Notes: generated by a model not told the origin, from the letters alone. DNA of 37,096 nucleotides from a virus (IMGVR_UViG_3300034061_006882:1-37096), one strand, 5' to 3'; counted from the first letter of the stretch, positions 25,799-35,091 are shown. Translations and numbers: made by a program.

Positions 25799-28700
25799 TT
25801 GCAATTGGACAATCAGTTTAAGCAACTAATTAACGATATTAAGTGCGGAAAAACCGCCGCCCCAATGTTTACTGAGGATGACTTAGCTAAGGTTAAGGCC
25901 TGTTTGCCTGAACCAGTTGCACCACCACCGTCCAATGTAAATGTTTCTGTCCCAGAGACCGATTCGTGTGTAAATGATGGTATTGAGGAGGTCAAAAAGA
26001 TCATGATTGACCAGCTTTCCAAACAGGGAACAGTTGTCGAACTTGCAGCAATCAAAGGTAAGTTAGAAGAGCTCCAAGATCATTACAAGATCATTTCAGT
26101 TCACTATCAAGAACGTTATAGATTCTTCAATGATACGATAACAACGTTAGCCCCATTCACATCAGAGTTCGTTTATTGGGATGAAGAATTCAATCGCTTA
26201 AGTCTGCTTGAAAAAACAATTTACAATAAATATAGTGAAGCTAATGCTCCAGATAAGATAAAAACAATTGATCCAATTTTACTTATTTTAAATTGGATTA
26301 TTAAAGTAAATGATGAGGTTGCATTATTAATATTTGCTGGAAATCTTGATGAACTATCTAAAATTGCATCAGACATTGTTATATCTTTGCTAATTTCATC
26401 TGACGTTTATAAATCATATTCAACTGCTAGGAAAGCTAGAATTGAAGCAGGTAAATCTCGAGCTAGAGCAAAAACCGGCGCGACTAATGCGCTAAGGACC
26501 CGAATCCAGTCAATACCTAACCTTGGACTAGCGACAGTGGTTAAAGCGAATGCGCTTGCTATCACCAAACAAATAAGTGGACAGCTCATTCCAATTTTCA
26601 ATGATACTGATGTAGTACAACCCGTCACGCAATTAGTTACGTCAGCTAGATCATTAGCTTATGAAGTTAGATTGATTGACTTAGAGAACTATAAAATTAC
26701 AACCCCTCAAGTAAAAGCAGACGGGTCTTCGGATCAGGTCGAAAAGATCATTAACATTAGAACAAGCCCATACCTAAAATTTTCTCCATTCTCTAATACG
26801 ATAGGAGTTGCCATTAAAAATGCAAATTTTCAGTCAGGTTCTCCAACCGAAACAGATTACGCATTCATTCCTGGGGCTTTGTATAACCAAACAAATGGGT
26901 ATGCAGGTCTCTACAAAAAGTTGGCTAATCCAGTTAGGTACTTGTACACACCTGAAGAAAGAGGCCTTACTGTTGATCCAAACAAAATAGATCCAGTAAT
27001 AGCCGATGTAGAGAATGCTCCAAACTCAATAACCGAAGAGGACACAACTTTCTACATCGCCAATCAGGCCCAGTACTCTAAGTTTTATGATGAGGCTGCA
27101 GAAACACTACCTGATAAATTAAAGAACGAAAGAGCCGTTGTTTTTCCAAAACAGATTGAGAAAAACCTAGAGGCCCTTAAAACTCTTGGTCAAGCCGAAG
27201 CCGCTGACTTCTTTAGAAAAACTACGGATTCTGAAGTTAAATTGGCTCGTCCATTAACGTATAAGGCCATAGGTTCAAATATTTATCGAGCTGGCGAATT
27301 CACATACTCTTCGCTAGATAAAGTCATCTCATCAAGGCTTGCATACTACACAAAAGCAGCAGATGAAATTGATCAAAAGATCAAGGACCTTCAGGCTGAT
27401 ATTGACCAAATTTCTGAATTAATAACTCAAAATTCAATGGATCCTGACGTTTTAGCTAAGAGGATTTCAACTGTTGCCTGTTTTAAAGATGCGGCTAAGG
27501 CTAAAGCAACCGCCAAGGATTGTGAGGCTGAAACCAAGAAAAAGTTAGGAACGGACCCTTTAATGATTCGCACCCTTTCTGGAACGGACTCAAGTCTCCC
27601 GGACATGAATAACCCTTGTTACTGGAAAGAATTTGCAAATTCTTTAAATCAAATTAGTCTGCTACCTATCCCTGATGTAGCGTCTCCTTTATTAAGATAC
27701 TGGCCAATAAACAATATAATTCCAACTCCAGTAGGAGTGGTCATGATTCCAATGCCACAAAAATGGAGAGTTCTATTTTCATTATCGTCTTCGCTTGGAA
27801 CTTTGGTAACCTTTTTGACTCTACCTGCTCTCATTGTTGGAATTCCATTACCGTCAGTTTACATGTTCTACTTTTCACCCGACGGTAGTAAGTACATGCT
27901 ACTTGCTCCAAACTTTCCATTAGTGTTTGCGCCGGGTGCAATTAAGTATGGATTTGAGATAGACTCATCAGGTGAATCAGATAATCCAATTGGATTAAGT
28001 AATTCAAATCCGCATAAAGGTCAATTAATCAAAGGCTCTTTACTAGTACCTATTAAAGTGACTGCAAGTTCGTCAAGAGCAACTCGCCTAGCCGCGTTTG
28101 CTGCAACCATTGCTCAAGGTAAAAATCCATCAATTAACACGCCAGACGGTCGTGTAATTAAAGAGATCGATCCACAATTCTACTTACAAAATTATCTAGG
28201 ACTGTTTGAAGCTTCTTCTGCTGCCCTTGACGGCGGTGCTGCTGAAGAGTTTATTAATATCACCACCAAATTCAAAGCTGACCTCAATGCTCAATTCAAG
28301 ATTTTAGGTGACATGCAAATAAATGCGGTCACTAGATTAAAGGAAAAAACCAGATCAACTAGACAAAAAGACGTAGTTGCCGCCGAAGACATAACTGATC
28401 CTAAGGACCGGCTTGCGGCAAAGGACAAGGCTCGAGGTCTCGATCCAATAAGATTAACTGAAAAAATTCAAAGTGTGCTTTCTGATTTTGAATCATACAT
28501 CGATAAGATAAATTTAGGCACAATCGCAATCCCAAAGAATGCCACTCGACTTAACCCTAAACTACCGGGCGCAGTAACCGCGGTCCAACCACTAATAGAA
28601 AAAGCGGCTAGAGGAGAACTTGTCCCAGACATAAAGGCTAAAAACTTAATTTCAATAATCAAGAAGTTCGCATCACAAATTGATCCAAGTAAATTAGACG

Positions 28701-30172
28701 TACCTAAAAAAGAATTCAACTTAAATAAATTAGAAGACGTTGCCGAATTTAAAAATGCAATAAAGAAATTTGCAAATGACGCATTAGCTCATGCAACTGG
28801 CGATAAAACCACCGATGAAGACATTGATCCTAACTTACCTGAAGAACGAAAAGCAGAGATTGCAAAAGCAAATGAACAACGTAAAAAACGAATTAAAGCT
28901 GCATTTGCACTGTCTTCACTCGCATTAACTCCTCCGACTCTTAAACTGTTTGATCCTTCTGCTCCATGTTGCGCAACTGAGTCCGCTAAACCCAACGACT
29001 TACCGTCTCCTCAAGTACTAGCAGCAATCGCTATTTTTAATGCTCTGTTGGATGCATTTTTGCAAGGAATAACTATTGATACTCTAAAGAGCATGTTTGG
29101 AGATGCAGTTGAGAATATCGGAATAGACACAGTGAAGGCTTTATTTGATTCAGCACTATCAGCATTTCCACCCATTTTAATTCCTGAATTACCTGATGTC
29201 GTTGCAATATTTAAAACTATGATATTACCGGTGTTGGCTGCAACTCACATACCGCAATCGCCCATTCCACTCGGCCCAGTATTTCCAATTCCTATTGTGA
29301 TTCCATTGAATGCAATCCTAAAACCTTTAATAAAAGCGGCAATTGCATATTTACTTGAATTATTGTTAAGACTACTATCTGATGCCGGCAACATGCTAGC
29401 ATTCACCGGGCTTAGCATAGATTCTCCAACTCTTCAGGAAATTATTAAGCAGGTTCCATGTGGTGATTCTCAATTTGCAACAGTGTCTACCTCAAATATT
29501 TCAAGAACAGTTTCTGTAAAACTACCGAATGGCATAGTCTTGACGTTACCGAAGATTCCAAATATTCCATTAGACATCGTCTCTTACTTTGCACTATTGA
29601 CTTCTACTGATCTAGTAGAACTAATTCGAGGTTTGTTATTTGCAGCAATTGATGGAATCCTAGAACCTCTTAAGAGTATTGTTGTGCCGATTTTAAATAT
29701 TGCACAAAGCTTTAAAGACCTATCGCTTAATGTTATCGAGGCAGCAAATCCGTTTATTTTACCTATTAAACTAATTATATTAGCTCTACAACTTCAAATT
29801 CCAAATTCAACTAAGACCAAACTTGTGAATCTTGAAGCGCTTAACCTGATTAGAGCAGCGTACATTCCAGTCGCAACTGCAACTGAACCTATCCTAAAAG
29901 AAACCGCATATCTTTTTGCAATCCTAGCGCCAGCGTTTGCAAGTAAACCTGGGATCAAGATTGCTAGAATTGCAGCAAATCCATTTGTTAATCAGGACGA
30001 TCTTCCGCCATGGGAAAGACTGACCTATAAGAATCCTCTTTTTGCAATATTTCTAGATGAAATTGCATGGAGATCCAGTTTAACCTCGACGGGTAGCCTA
30101 ATATTTGCAACAAAAATGCCAGGCATATTTACCGGTGCTAGGACAATTACGTCAGATCCTGGAATTCACTAA
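25799..30172 (+). CDS. Very large hypothetical protein, 1457 aa, hydrophobic Pro-rich segments
   Basis: I do not recognise this protein. The frame opens at a TTG (25799) or the TTG two codons later; no ATG occurs before the conserved-looking start. An acidic N-terminal part has PEPVAPPPSN (linker, residues about 36-45). Helical sequence follows, with a coiled-coil stretch near 515-550 (DEIDQKIKDLQADIDQISEL). Residues about 620-695 are hydrophobic and proline-rich (IPTPVGVVMIPMPQKWRVLF, then TFLTLPALIVGIPLPSVYMF). A charged Lys/Glu-rich helical region spans about 830-1040. A second hydrophobic Pro-rich region at about 1120-1195 contains FPPILIPELPDVVAIFKTMI and PIPLGPVFPIPIVIPL. The pattern could fit a membrane-penetrating or tail-lumen virion protein such as a tape measure or ejection protein. 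It lies between groEL and the S1-like gene, outside the main structural operon. Confidence 0.72.
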   Translation: MQLDNQFKQLINDIKCGKTAAPMFTEDDLAKVKACLPEPVAPPPSNVNVSVPETDSCVNDGIEEVKKIMIDQLSKQGTVVELAAIKGKLEELQDHYKIISVHYQERYRFFNDTITTLAPFTSEFVYWDEEFNRLSLLEKTIYNKYSEANAPDKIKTIDPILLILNWIIKVNDEVALLIFAGNLDELSKIASDIVISLLISSDVYKSYSTARKARIEAGKSRARAKTGATNALRTRIQSIPNLGLATVVKANALAITKQISGQLIPIFNDTDVVQPVTQLVTSARSLAYEVRLIDLENYKITTPQVKADGSSDQVEKIINIRTSPYLKFSPFSNTIGVAIKNANFQSGSPTETDYAFIPGALYNQTNGYAGLYKKLANPVRYLYTPEERGLTVDPNKIDPVIADVENAPNSITEEDTTFYIANQAQYSKFYDEAAETLPDKLKNERAVVFPKQIEKNLEALKTLGQAEAADFFRKTTDSEVKLARPLTYKAIGSNIYRAGEFTYSSLDKVISSRLAYYTKAADEIDQKIKDLQADIDQISELITQNSMDPDVLAKRISTVACFKDAAKAKATAKDCEAETKKKLGTDPLMIRTLSGTDSSLPDMNNPCYWKEFANSLNQISLLPIPDVASPLLRYWPINNIIPTPVGVVMIPMPQKWRVLFSLSSSLGTLVTFLTLPALIVGIPLPSVYMFYFSPDGSKYMLLAPNFPLVFAPGAIKYGFEIDSSGESDNPIGLSNSNPHKGQLIKGSLLVPIKVTASSSRATRLAAFAATIAQGKNPSINTPDGRVIKEIDPQFYLQNYLGLFEASSAALDGGAAEEFINITTKFKADLNAQFKILGDMQINAVTRLKEKTRSTRQKDVVAAEDITDPKDRLAAKDKARGLDPIRLTEKIQSVLSDFESYIDKINLGTIAIPKNATRLNPKLPGAVTAVQPLIEKAARGELVPDIKAKNLISIIKKFASQIDPSKLDVPKKEFNLNKLEDVAEFKNAIKKFANDALAHATGDKTTDEDIDPNLPEERKAEIAKANEQRKKRIKAAFALSSLALTPPTLKLFDPSAPCCATESAKPNDLPSPQVLAAIAIFNALLDAFLQGITIDTLKSMFGDAVENIGIDTVKALFDSALSAFPPILIPELPDVVAIFKTMILPVLAATHIPQSPIPLGPVFPIPIVIPLNAILKPLIKAAIAYLLELLLRLLSDAGNMLAFTGLSIDSPTLQEIIKQVPCGDSQFATVSTSNISRTVSVKLPNGIVLTLPKIPNIPLDIVSYFALLTSTDLVELIRGLLFAAIDGILEPLKSIVVPILNIAQSFKDLSLNVIEAANPFILPIKLIILALQLQIPNSTKTKLVNLEALNLIRAAYIPVATATEPILKETAYLFAILAPAFASKPGIKIARIAANPFVNQDDLPPWERLTYKNPLFAIFLDEIAWRSSLTSTGSLIFATKMPGIFTGARTITSDPGIH

Positions 30173-30178
30173 TTTTTA

Positions 30179-30205
30179 AAACCTGAGGAGGTTTCTGTGT
30201 ATAAT
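30179..30205 (+). promoter_or_regulatory. Hairpin plus TATAAT box before the S1-like gene
   Basis: AAACCT-GAGG-AGGTTT (30179-30194) is a perfect 6-bp stem with a 4-base loop just after the previous stop, followed by TCTGTG; this is a weak terminator. TATAAT at 30200-30205 is a perfect -10 hexamer 30 bases before the ATG at 30236, without a clear -35. The GAGGAGG inside the hairpin is a strong anti-16S sequence, but it is about 45 bases from the start codon and cannot serve it. Confidence 0.4.
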
Positions 30206-30235
30206 TAAGTAGTTAATCTCATTAATACGACATTT

Positions 30236-31417
30236 ATGCAAAAAAACCAAAACGCTCAAGAAGTTATTGATTTTGATTTGCTATTTAGCCAAGGCAATAG
30301 CAAAATCAATCACAAGATCAAATTAACTCCAGCGGACAAAAAAGCGGGCGTAAGAATCTTTTGTAAAGAACCTTATGCTCAAGAACTTTACGACCTTTAC
30401 TATTCATCAGGCACCGCTCTAAAACCTGCAAATAAGGACTTTGAAGTTGGACGAGTTTGTAAAGTAACGGCAAAACGAATTGACTTCGATAATAAAATGA
30501 TTGAAGCCCAAGACGATGCAACTCTATCTACAATCTTTATTCCATTTAGGGAATTTACAGCAGAGCCTTCATTATTAATTCACAATGAAATAAGCGCAAG
30601 CTTTAAAATCGTTGTCTATAAAGTAGACGGTGGAGACTATTTAGGTTCTGAAAAACGATGTGCCGCATTAACTTACCGTGACGACCTTGAAGAATTCAGC
30701 AAGACTGAAAAATGGTTCTACGTTAAAGTTATGAACTTAGTTAAAGGCGGATATCTTGCTCTTTACAAAGGCACAATTAAGTGCTTCTTACCTGGATCGC
30801 ATGCAGCTGCTAACGTAATCAGAGACTTTAATGAGTACTTAAACAAGGAAATTCCAGTAATGATTGAGAACTATGATTCAGCAAATGAGCTATTCATTGT
30901 TTCTTACAAGAAATACATCAAGCAGACTCTACCTCAACGCGTTCATGAGCTTAGATTTGGTGAAAAGTACACAGGTATTCTAACAAACAAGCCTTATGAT
31001 TTTGGAATGTTCGTTGAATTCCAAAACTACTTTACCGGCTTATTGCACAAAACTGAATTCCCTAATTACGAAGAAGTTAGCAAAAACTACAAATCAGGCG
31101 ATCAAATTGATTTTTACGTCAAGGACATCGTTCTTAAGAAGGGCGAGCCTAGAATAATTCTAACTGACTCTCTGGAAAAAATCGGAGAAGACCAATTAAT
31201 CTGGCAAAGCCTAAAGGACACAATTGAAGGTAAAACGTTAGAATTCACTCTAAATAAGCAAAACTTTAATTTAGAGATTCAAATGCCAGATTCAGACAGA
31301 GTATTTCACACGGATGTGAACCACCTAAAAGGTCGAACTAAAATTAGCGACGAAGGTCAAATTAAAGTTCACCGAGTTGATACTATCCGGAAACAATTGA
31401 AGTTCGACTTTATTTAA
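30236..31417 (+). CDS. S1-domain RNA-binding protein (ribosomal protein bS1-like)
   Basis: This 393-residue protein has at least two OB-fold S1 repeats. One is at about 160-226 (WFYVKVMNLVKGGYLALYKG, then TIKCFLPGSHA, resembling the ribosome-contacting repeats of bS1). The other is at about 239-311 (LRFGEKYTGILTNKPYDFGM, then FVEFQNYFTGLLHKTEF), with the canonical 'G-x-x-x-x-G-x-V-x-x-x-x-x-GxFV' pattern. A weaker repeat may occupy 70-127 (VGRVCKVTAKRIDFDNKMIE). The last 80 residues are a separate beta domain. Host bS1 has four to six repeats, so this is a reduced version. Ribosomal-protein S1 homologues are known from some large phages. It may recruit ribosomes to phage messages, most of which lack a Shine-Dalgarno here. 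The alternative is a general RNA-binding or anti-decay protein. Confidence 0.84.
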   Translation: MQKNQNAQEVIDFDLLFSQGNSKINHKIKLTPADKKAGVRIFCKEPYAQELYDLYYSSGTALKPANKDFEVGRVCKVTAKRIDFDNKMIEAQDDATLSTIFIPFREFTAEPSLLIHNEISASFKIVVYKVDGGDYLGSEKRCAALTYRDDLEEFSKTEKWFYVKVMNLVKGGYLALYKGTIKCFLPGSHAAANVIRDFNEYLNKEIPVMIENYDSANELFIVSYKKYIKQTLPQRVHELRFGEKYTGILTNKPYDFGMFVEFQNYFTGLLHKTEFPNYEEVSKNYKSGDQIDFYVKDIVLKKGEPRIILTDSLEKIGEDQLIWQSLKDTIEGKTLEFTLNKQNFNLEIQMPDSDRVFHTDVNHLKGRTKISDEGQIKVHRVDTIRKQLKFDFI

Positions 31418-31429
31418 ACCAAAAACCAC

Positions 31430-31501
31430 AAAGAGTGGTATTTTATATTCGAATAAATAATCAAGATGCAAAGGTCGAATATTAAAATATCACTCTTTTT
31501 T
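31430..31501 (+). terminator. Long hairpin with U-tract; loop contains AATAAATA
   Basis: The left arm AAAGAGTGGTATTTTATATT-CGA (31430-31452) pairs with TCGAATATTAAAATATCACT-CTTT (31475-31498). About 22 base pairs form, with one G-U and one bulge, around a 22-base loop. A T-run (31496-31501) follows, as in an intrinsic terminator downstream of the S1-like gene. The loop and its edge contain AATAAATA (31452-31459), the late-promoter-like word. A second, shorter hairpin ACCAC/GTGGT (31425-31439) overlaps the left arm and would compete with it. Confidence 0.68.
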
Positions 31502-31616
31502 ATGTTCGGTGCTCTTCAGGTTAACCATTTAAACAAATTAGTTTCTATTAACCAAGCACGCAACACCATAACTCGAACTTTACATCGCATTTACACTTAA
31601 TCTAATAATAAAGAAC

Positions 31617-32582
31617 ATGATGGAACCTATTTTACAAGAGAATCCAAATCGATTCGTTGTCTTCCCAATTCAGCACCATGACTTGTGGGAATTTTATAAA
31701 AAAGCAGAAGCTTCATTCTGGACAGCTGAGGAAATTGACCTAGCTGCTGACCTAGTTGACTGGCGATCTCGATTAAACGATGACGAGCGTCATTTCGTTA
31801 AACACGTACTGGCATTTTTTGCCGCTAGCGACGGAATCGTTAATGAGAATCTTGCCGAGAACTTCGTTAAGGAGGTTCAGTATCCTGAAGCAAAATTCTT
31901 TTATGGATTTCAGATCATGATGGAAAACATTCATTCCGAGACGTATTCTCTTCTAATCGATACGTATATTACCGACCCTGAAGAAAAAATGCACTTATTT
32001 AGAGCAATCGATACCATTCCAGCTGTTGCAAAGAAGGCCGAGTGGGCCCTCAGATGGATCAAGAACTCTACGTTTCAAGAGAGATTAGTTGCATTTGCCG
32101 CAGTTGAAGGTATATTCTTCTCAGGCTCATTTTGTTCTATTTTTTGGCTTAAGAAAAGAGGCCTCATGCCAGGACTAAGTTTTTCTAATGAACTTATTTC
32201 AAGGGATGAAGGTTCCCATACTGACTTTGCAGTCCACCTACACAACAACCACGTAGTTAATAAAGTTTCAGAAGAAAGAATAAAGGAAATCATATTATCT
32301 GCCCTAGAAATCGAAAAAGAATTCATCACAGAGGCACTTCCTGTTAAATTAATAGGTATGAATTCCGACTTGATGAAACAATACTTGGAATTTGTTAGCG
32401 ATAGATTACTATCTGATTTAGGTTGCGCAAAAGTTTTTAATTCAACAAATCCTTTTGATTTCATGGTTAACATTGCGCTAAATGGTAAAACTAATTTCTT
32501 TGAAAAGAGAGTTGGCGAATATCAAAAAGCTGGAGTTAAATCTGGAGGAGACGCAGGATTTTCATTAGACGCAGATTTTTAA
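31617..32582 (+). CDS. nrdB: Class Ia ribonucleotide reductase, beta subunit
   Basis: This 321-residue radical-generating subunit works with NrdA to make dNDPs from NDPs for phage DNA synthesis. The di-iron ligands line up with the eukaryotic R2 set: D45 ([12 protein letters not shown]), E103 and H106 ([10 protein letters not shown]), E164 (AAVEGIFF), E198 and H201 (SRDEGSH). The radical tyrosine is Y110 in IHSETY. The C-terminal tail GFSLDADF matches the eukaryotic/Bacteroidota type that docks in the alpha subunit. All key residues are intact. ATG at 31617 is followed by a second ATG, either of which could start. The 200-bp leader holds the long hairpin at 31430-31501 and TTTACA-18-TAATAA near 31580-31610, a possible sigma-70 promoter. 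nrdA follows 22 bp later. Confidence 0.97.
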   Translation: MMEPILQENPNRFVVFPIQHHDLWEFYKKAEASFWTAEEIDLAADLVDWRSRLNDDERHFVKHVLAFFAASDGIVNENLAENFVKEVQYPEAKFFYGFQIMMENIHSETYSLLIDTYITDPEEKMHLFRAIDTIPAVAKKAEWALRWIKNSTFQERLVAFAAVEGIFFSGSFCSIFWLKKRGLMPGLSFSNELISRDEGSHTDFAVHLHNNHVVNKVSEERIKEIILSALEIEKEFITEALPVKLIGMNSDLMKQYLEFVSDRLLSDLGCAKVFNSTNPFDFMVNIALNGKTNFFEKRVGEYQKAGVKSGGDAGFSLDADF

Positions 32583-32604
32583 AAAACAGCAAAAAATTAA
32601 ACAG

Positions 32605-35025
32605 ATGAAGGTAATAAAAAGAGATGGCCATAGCGAAACGCTAAAGCTAGATAAAATCACAAACCGAATTAAAAAACAAACATACGGATTAAATACCGAA
32701 TATGTTGATGCCTTAGAGGTTGCAACGAAAGTCGTAGCCGGTATATATGATGGAATAAACACACAGCAGCTTGATCTGTTAGCTGCAGAGACGGCCGCTG
32801 CATTAGCGTACATTCACCCAGATTATTCAATCCTTGCCGCTAGAATTGCAATAACTCGTTTACATAAAACTACTCATAAATCTTTTAGTGATACGATCGA
32901 TCACTTATATAATTACATAGATCCAAAGACTAATAAGAACGCATGTATTATTTCAGATGAAACTTATGAAGCGGTTCAAAAATACAAGAACACCTTAAAC
33001 GAAGCAATCATACACGATAGGGATCTTAGTTTTGACTATTTTGGGTTTAAAACACTTGAAAAAAGTTACCTATTAAAAACTTACGGACAACCTGCTGAAA
33101 CTCCACAACACCTTTACATGAGAGTTGCAGTCGGTATTTGGGGAATGGACATTCAGAACGTTCTAAAAACTTATGAATTGTTATCAACTCATCAAATGAC
33201 TCATGCAACACCAACTCTATTTAATGCTGGAACAAGAAGACCTCAGCTTTCTTCATGTTTTCTATTAATGATGAATGAGGACTCTATTTCTGGCATCTAT
33301 AAAACTCTATCTGATGTTGCGGCAATTTCCCAAAACGCTGGAGGTATAGGTATTGCAATTTCAAATGTTAGAGCAACCGGTTCTTACATCAAAGGAACAA
33401 ACGGTACATCAAATGGAATCGTTCCAATGCTAAAGGTTTATAATGAAACTGCTAGATATGTCGATCAAGGTGGCGGAAAGCGTAAAGGTTCTTTTGCAGT
33501 TTATTTAGAACCTTGGCACGATGACGTTGAAGACTTTCTTGAACTTAGAAAAAATCATGGTAAGGAAGAGCGCAGAGCAAGAGATCTTTTCTTAGCAATG
33601 TGGACGCCTGATCTATTCATGAAGCGAGTTGAAGAGGATGGAGATTGGACAACATTTTGTCCAGCCGAAATCGATTGTGAACTTTGGGAAATGTACGGAG
33701 AAGAATTCGAAAGTAATTATGCTCGACTTGAAGCAGAGGGTAAGGGTCGTAGAACCTTTAAAGCTCGTGTACTATGGCAAAAAATTCTAGAGTCTCAAAT
33801 TGAAACCGGTACACCTTACATTCTTTTTAAGGATTCTGCAAATCGCAAGTCTAACCAAAAGAACTTAGGCACCATTAAATCTTCAAACTTATGTACCGAG
33901 ATTATTGAGTACACCTCAAAGGATGAACAGGCTGTTTGTAACTTAGCTTCAATTCCAGTGAATCAATTCGTAGTCTTAGGTAAAAGGACCGGTAAGCTAA
34001 GAAAGCCTACCGCTGAGTACAATCATAATGCACTATATGAAGTTGCATATCAAACAACTCTTAACCTAAATAAGGTAATTGATATTAATTTCTATCCAAC
34101 TCCAGAGACTAAAGCCTCTAATATGATGCATCGTCCAATTGGAATAGGAATTCAAGGTTTAGCCGATACGTTTGCACTAATGGGATTAGAGTTTGGAAAC
34201 GAAGAGTCTAAAAAATTGAATGAGGAAATCCATGAAACCATTTACTATGCAGCAATGGAAGCTTCAATTGACCTAGCCAAAAAAGATGGAGCGTATTCAT
34301 CGTATGAAGGTTCACCATTAAGTTCTGGACAATTTCAATTTAATCTGTGGGGCTTTACTGACGAACAATTGTCAGGTCGATGGAATTGGGCCTCTCTACG
34401 TAGGAAATTAATGAAGTACGGTTCTAGAAATTCTCTATTACTTGCTCCAATGCCAACTGCTTCAACCGCTCAAATCATGGGCAATAATGAAGCATTTGAG
34501 CCTTTTACTTCAAATATTGGAACACGTAGAACGTTAGCTGGCGAATTCATCACAGTTAATAAGCACCTGGTTCGCGATCTTGTAGAACTCGGCCTATGGT
34601 CAGATTCAATGAGAAATCAAATCATCGTTGAAAAGGGCTCAATTCAAAACATTCCTAATATTCCAGATGAGCTTAAGTTGATCTATAAAACAGTTTGGGA
34701 AATATCTCAAAAGACTATTATCGATATGTCAGCTGACCGTGGTAAATTCATTTGCCAATCTCAGTCCCTTAACCTCTTTTTTAGAGATGTTAATACTGCT
34801 AAATTAACGTCGGCTCACTTTCATTCTTGGAAAAGCGGCCTTAAAACTGGCATGTACTACTTAAGAACGGAAGCTGCTACATCAGCGATTGCCGGGCTGG
34901 GAGTAGACGCTTCTGCCAAACCGCAACCTGTCATCCAGGTTCCTCAAGACGATACTTTGCAGAACACAAATGATATAATCTGTTCTCTAGATAACAAGGA
35001 TGAATGTCTAGCTTGCGGGTCATAA
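32605..35025 (+). CDS. nrdA: Class Ia ribonucleotide reductase, alpha subunit
   Basis: This 806-residue catalytic subunit is full length. An N-terminal ATP-cone (residues 1-90, MKVIKRDGHSETLKLDKITN) gives allosteric activity control. The active site shows C218 (QLSSCFLL), N428-x-C430-x-E432 (SNLCTEIIEY) and C445 (AVCNLAS), almost the same numbering as human RRM1 (218, 427, 429, 431, 444). The C-terminal redox pair is C801-x-x-C804 (ECLACGS), as in eukaryotic R1. This eukaryote-like subclass is also the usual one in Bacteroidota, so a host-derived gene is plausible. No intron, intein or homing endonuclease interrupts it, unlike many phage nrd genes. It is co-transcribed with nrdB, followed by a strong terminator. 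Confidence 0.97.
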   Translation: MKVIKRDGHSETLKLDKITNRIKKQTYGLNTEYVDALEVATKVVAGIYDGINTQQLDLLAAETAAALAYIHPDYSILAARIAITRLHKTTHKSFSDTIDHLYNYIDPKTNKNACIISDETYEAVQKYKNTLNEAIIHDRDLSFDYFGFKTLEKSYLLKTYGQPAETPQHLYMRVAVGIWGMDIQNVLKTYELLSTHQMTHATPTLFNAGTRRPQLSSCFLLMMNEDSISGIYKTLSDVAAISQNAGGIGIAISNVRATGSYIKGTNGTSNGIVPMLKVYNETARYVDQGGGKRKGSFAVYLEPWHDDVEDFLELRKNHGKEERRARDLFLAMWTPDLFMKRVEEDGDWTTFCPAEIDCELWEMYGEEFESNYARLEAEGKGRRTFKARVLWQKILESQIETGTPYILFKDSANRKSNQKNLGTIKSSNLCTEIIEYTSKDEQAVCNLASIPVNQFVVLGKRTGKLRKPTAEYNHNALYEVAYQTTLNLNKVIDINFYPTPETKASNMMHRPIGIGIQGLADTFALMGLEFGNEESKKLNEEIHETIYYAAMEASIDLAKKDGAYSSYEGSPLSSGQFQFNLWGFTDEQLSGRWNWASLRRKLMKYGSRNSLLLAPMPTASTAQIMGNNEAFEPFTSNIGTRRTLAGEFITVNKHLVRDLVELGLWSDSMRNQIIVEKGSIQNIPNIPDELKLIYKTVWEISQKTIIDMSADRGKFICQSQSLNLFFRDVNTAKLTSAHFHSWKSGLKTGMYYLRTEAATSAIAGLGVDASAKPQPVIQVPQDDTLQNTNDIICSLDNKDECLACGS

Positions 35026-35044
35026 TCTTAACTTAATTTCAATC

Positions 35045-35071
35045 AAATGGGGGCCTTGTGTCCCCATTTTT
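35045..35071 (+). terminator. Intrinsic terminator after nrdA
   Basis: AAATGGGG (35045-35052) pairs perfectly with CCCCATTT (35062-35069) around a 9-base loop, then TT. It lies 20 bp after the nrdA stop. Its ATG (35047) is in frame with the next gene but is part of the stem, so it is not taken as that gene's start. Confidence 0.75.
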
Positions 35072-35075
35072 GGTT

Positions 35076-35083
35076 TATAAATA
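35076..35083 (+). promoter_or_regulatory. Candidate late promoter box (TATAAATA, exact T4 consensus)
   Basis: TATAAATA is identical to the T4 late -10 element. It sits between the nrdA terminator and the ATG at 35092, only 8 bases from that ATG, implying a nearly leaderless transcript. It would give late expression of the two genes with capsid-targeting-like leaders that follow. Confidence 0.5.
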
Positions 35084-35091
35084 ATACTATC

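Noticed and set aside
30185-30191. GAGGAGG as a ribosome-binding site for the S1-like gene
   Set aside because: It is about 45 bases upstream of the ATG and locked in a hairpin.
31466-31600. 44-codon plus-strand ORF after the AATAAATA box
   Set aside because: It starts inside the hairpin loop and runs through the terminator arm, with composition like non-coding leader. Kept only as a remote leader-peptide possibility.
35047-35091. 15-codon N-terminal extension of the internal-head-protein candidate
   Set aside because: The ATG is part of the perfect terminator stem and lies before the TATAAATA box. The extension would also destroy the leader-like N-terminus at 35092.
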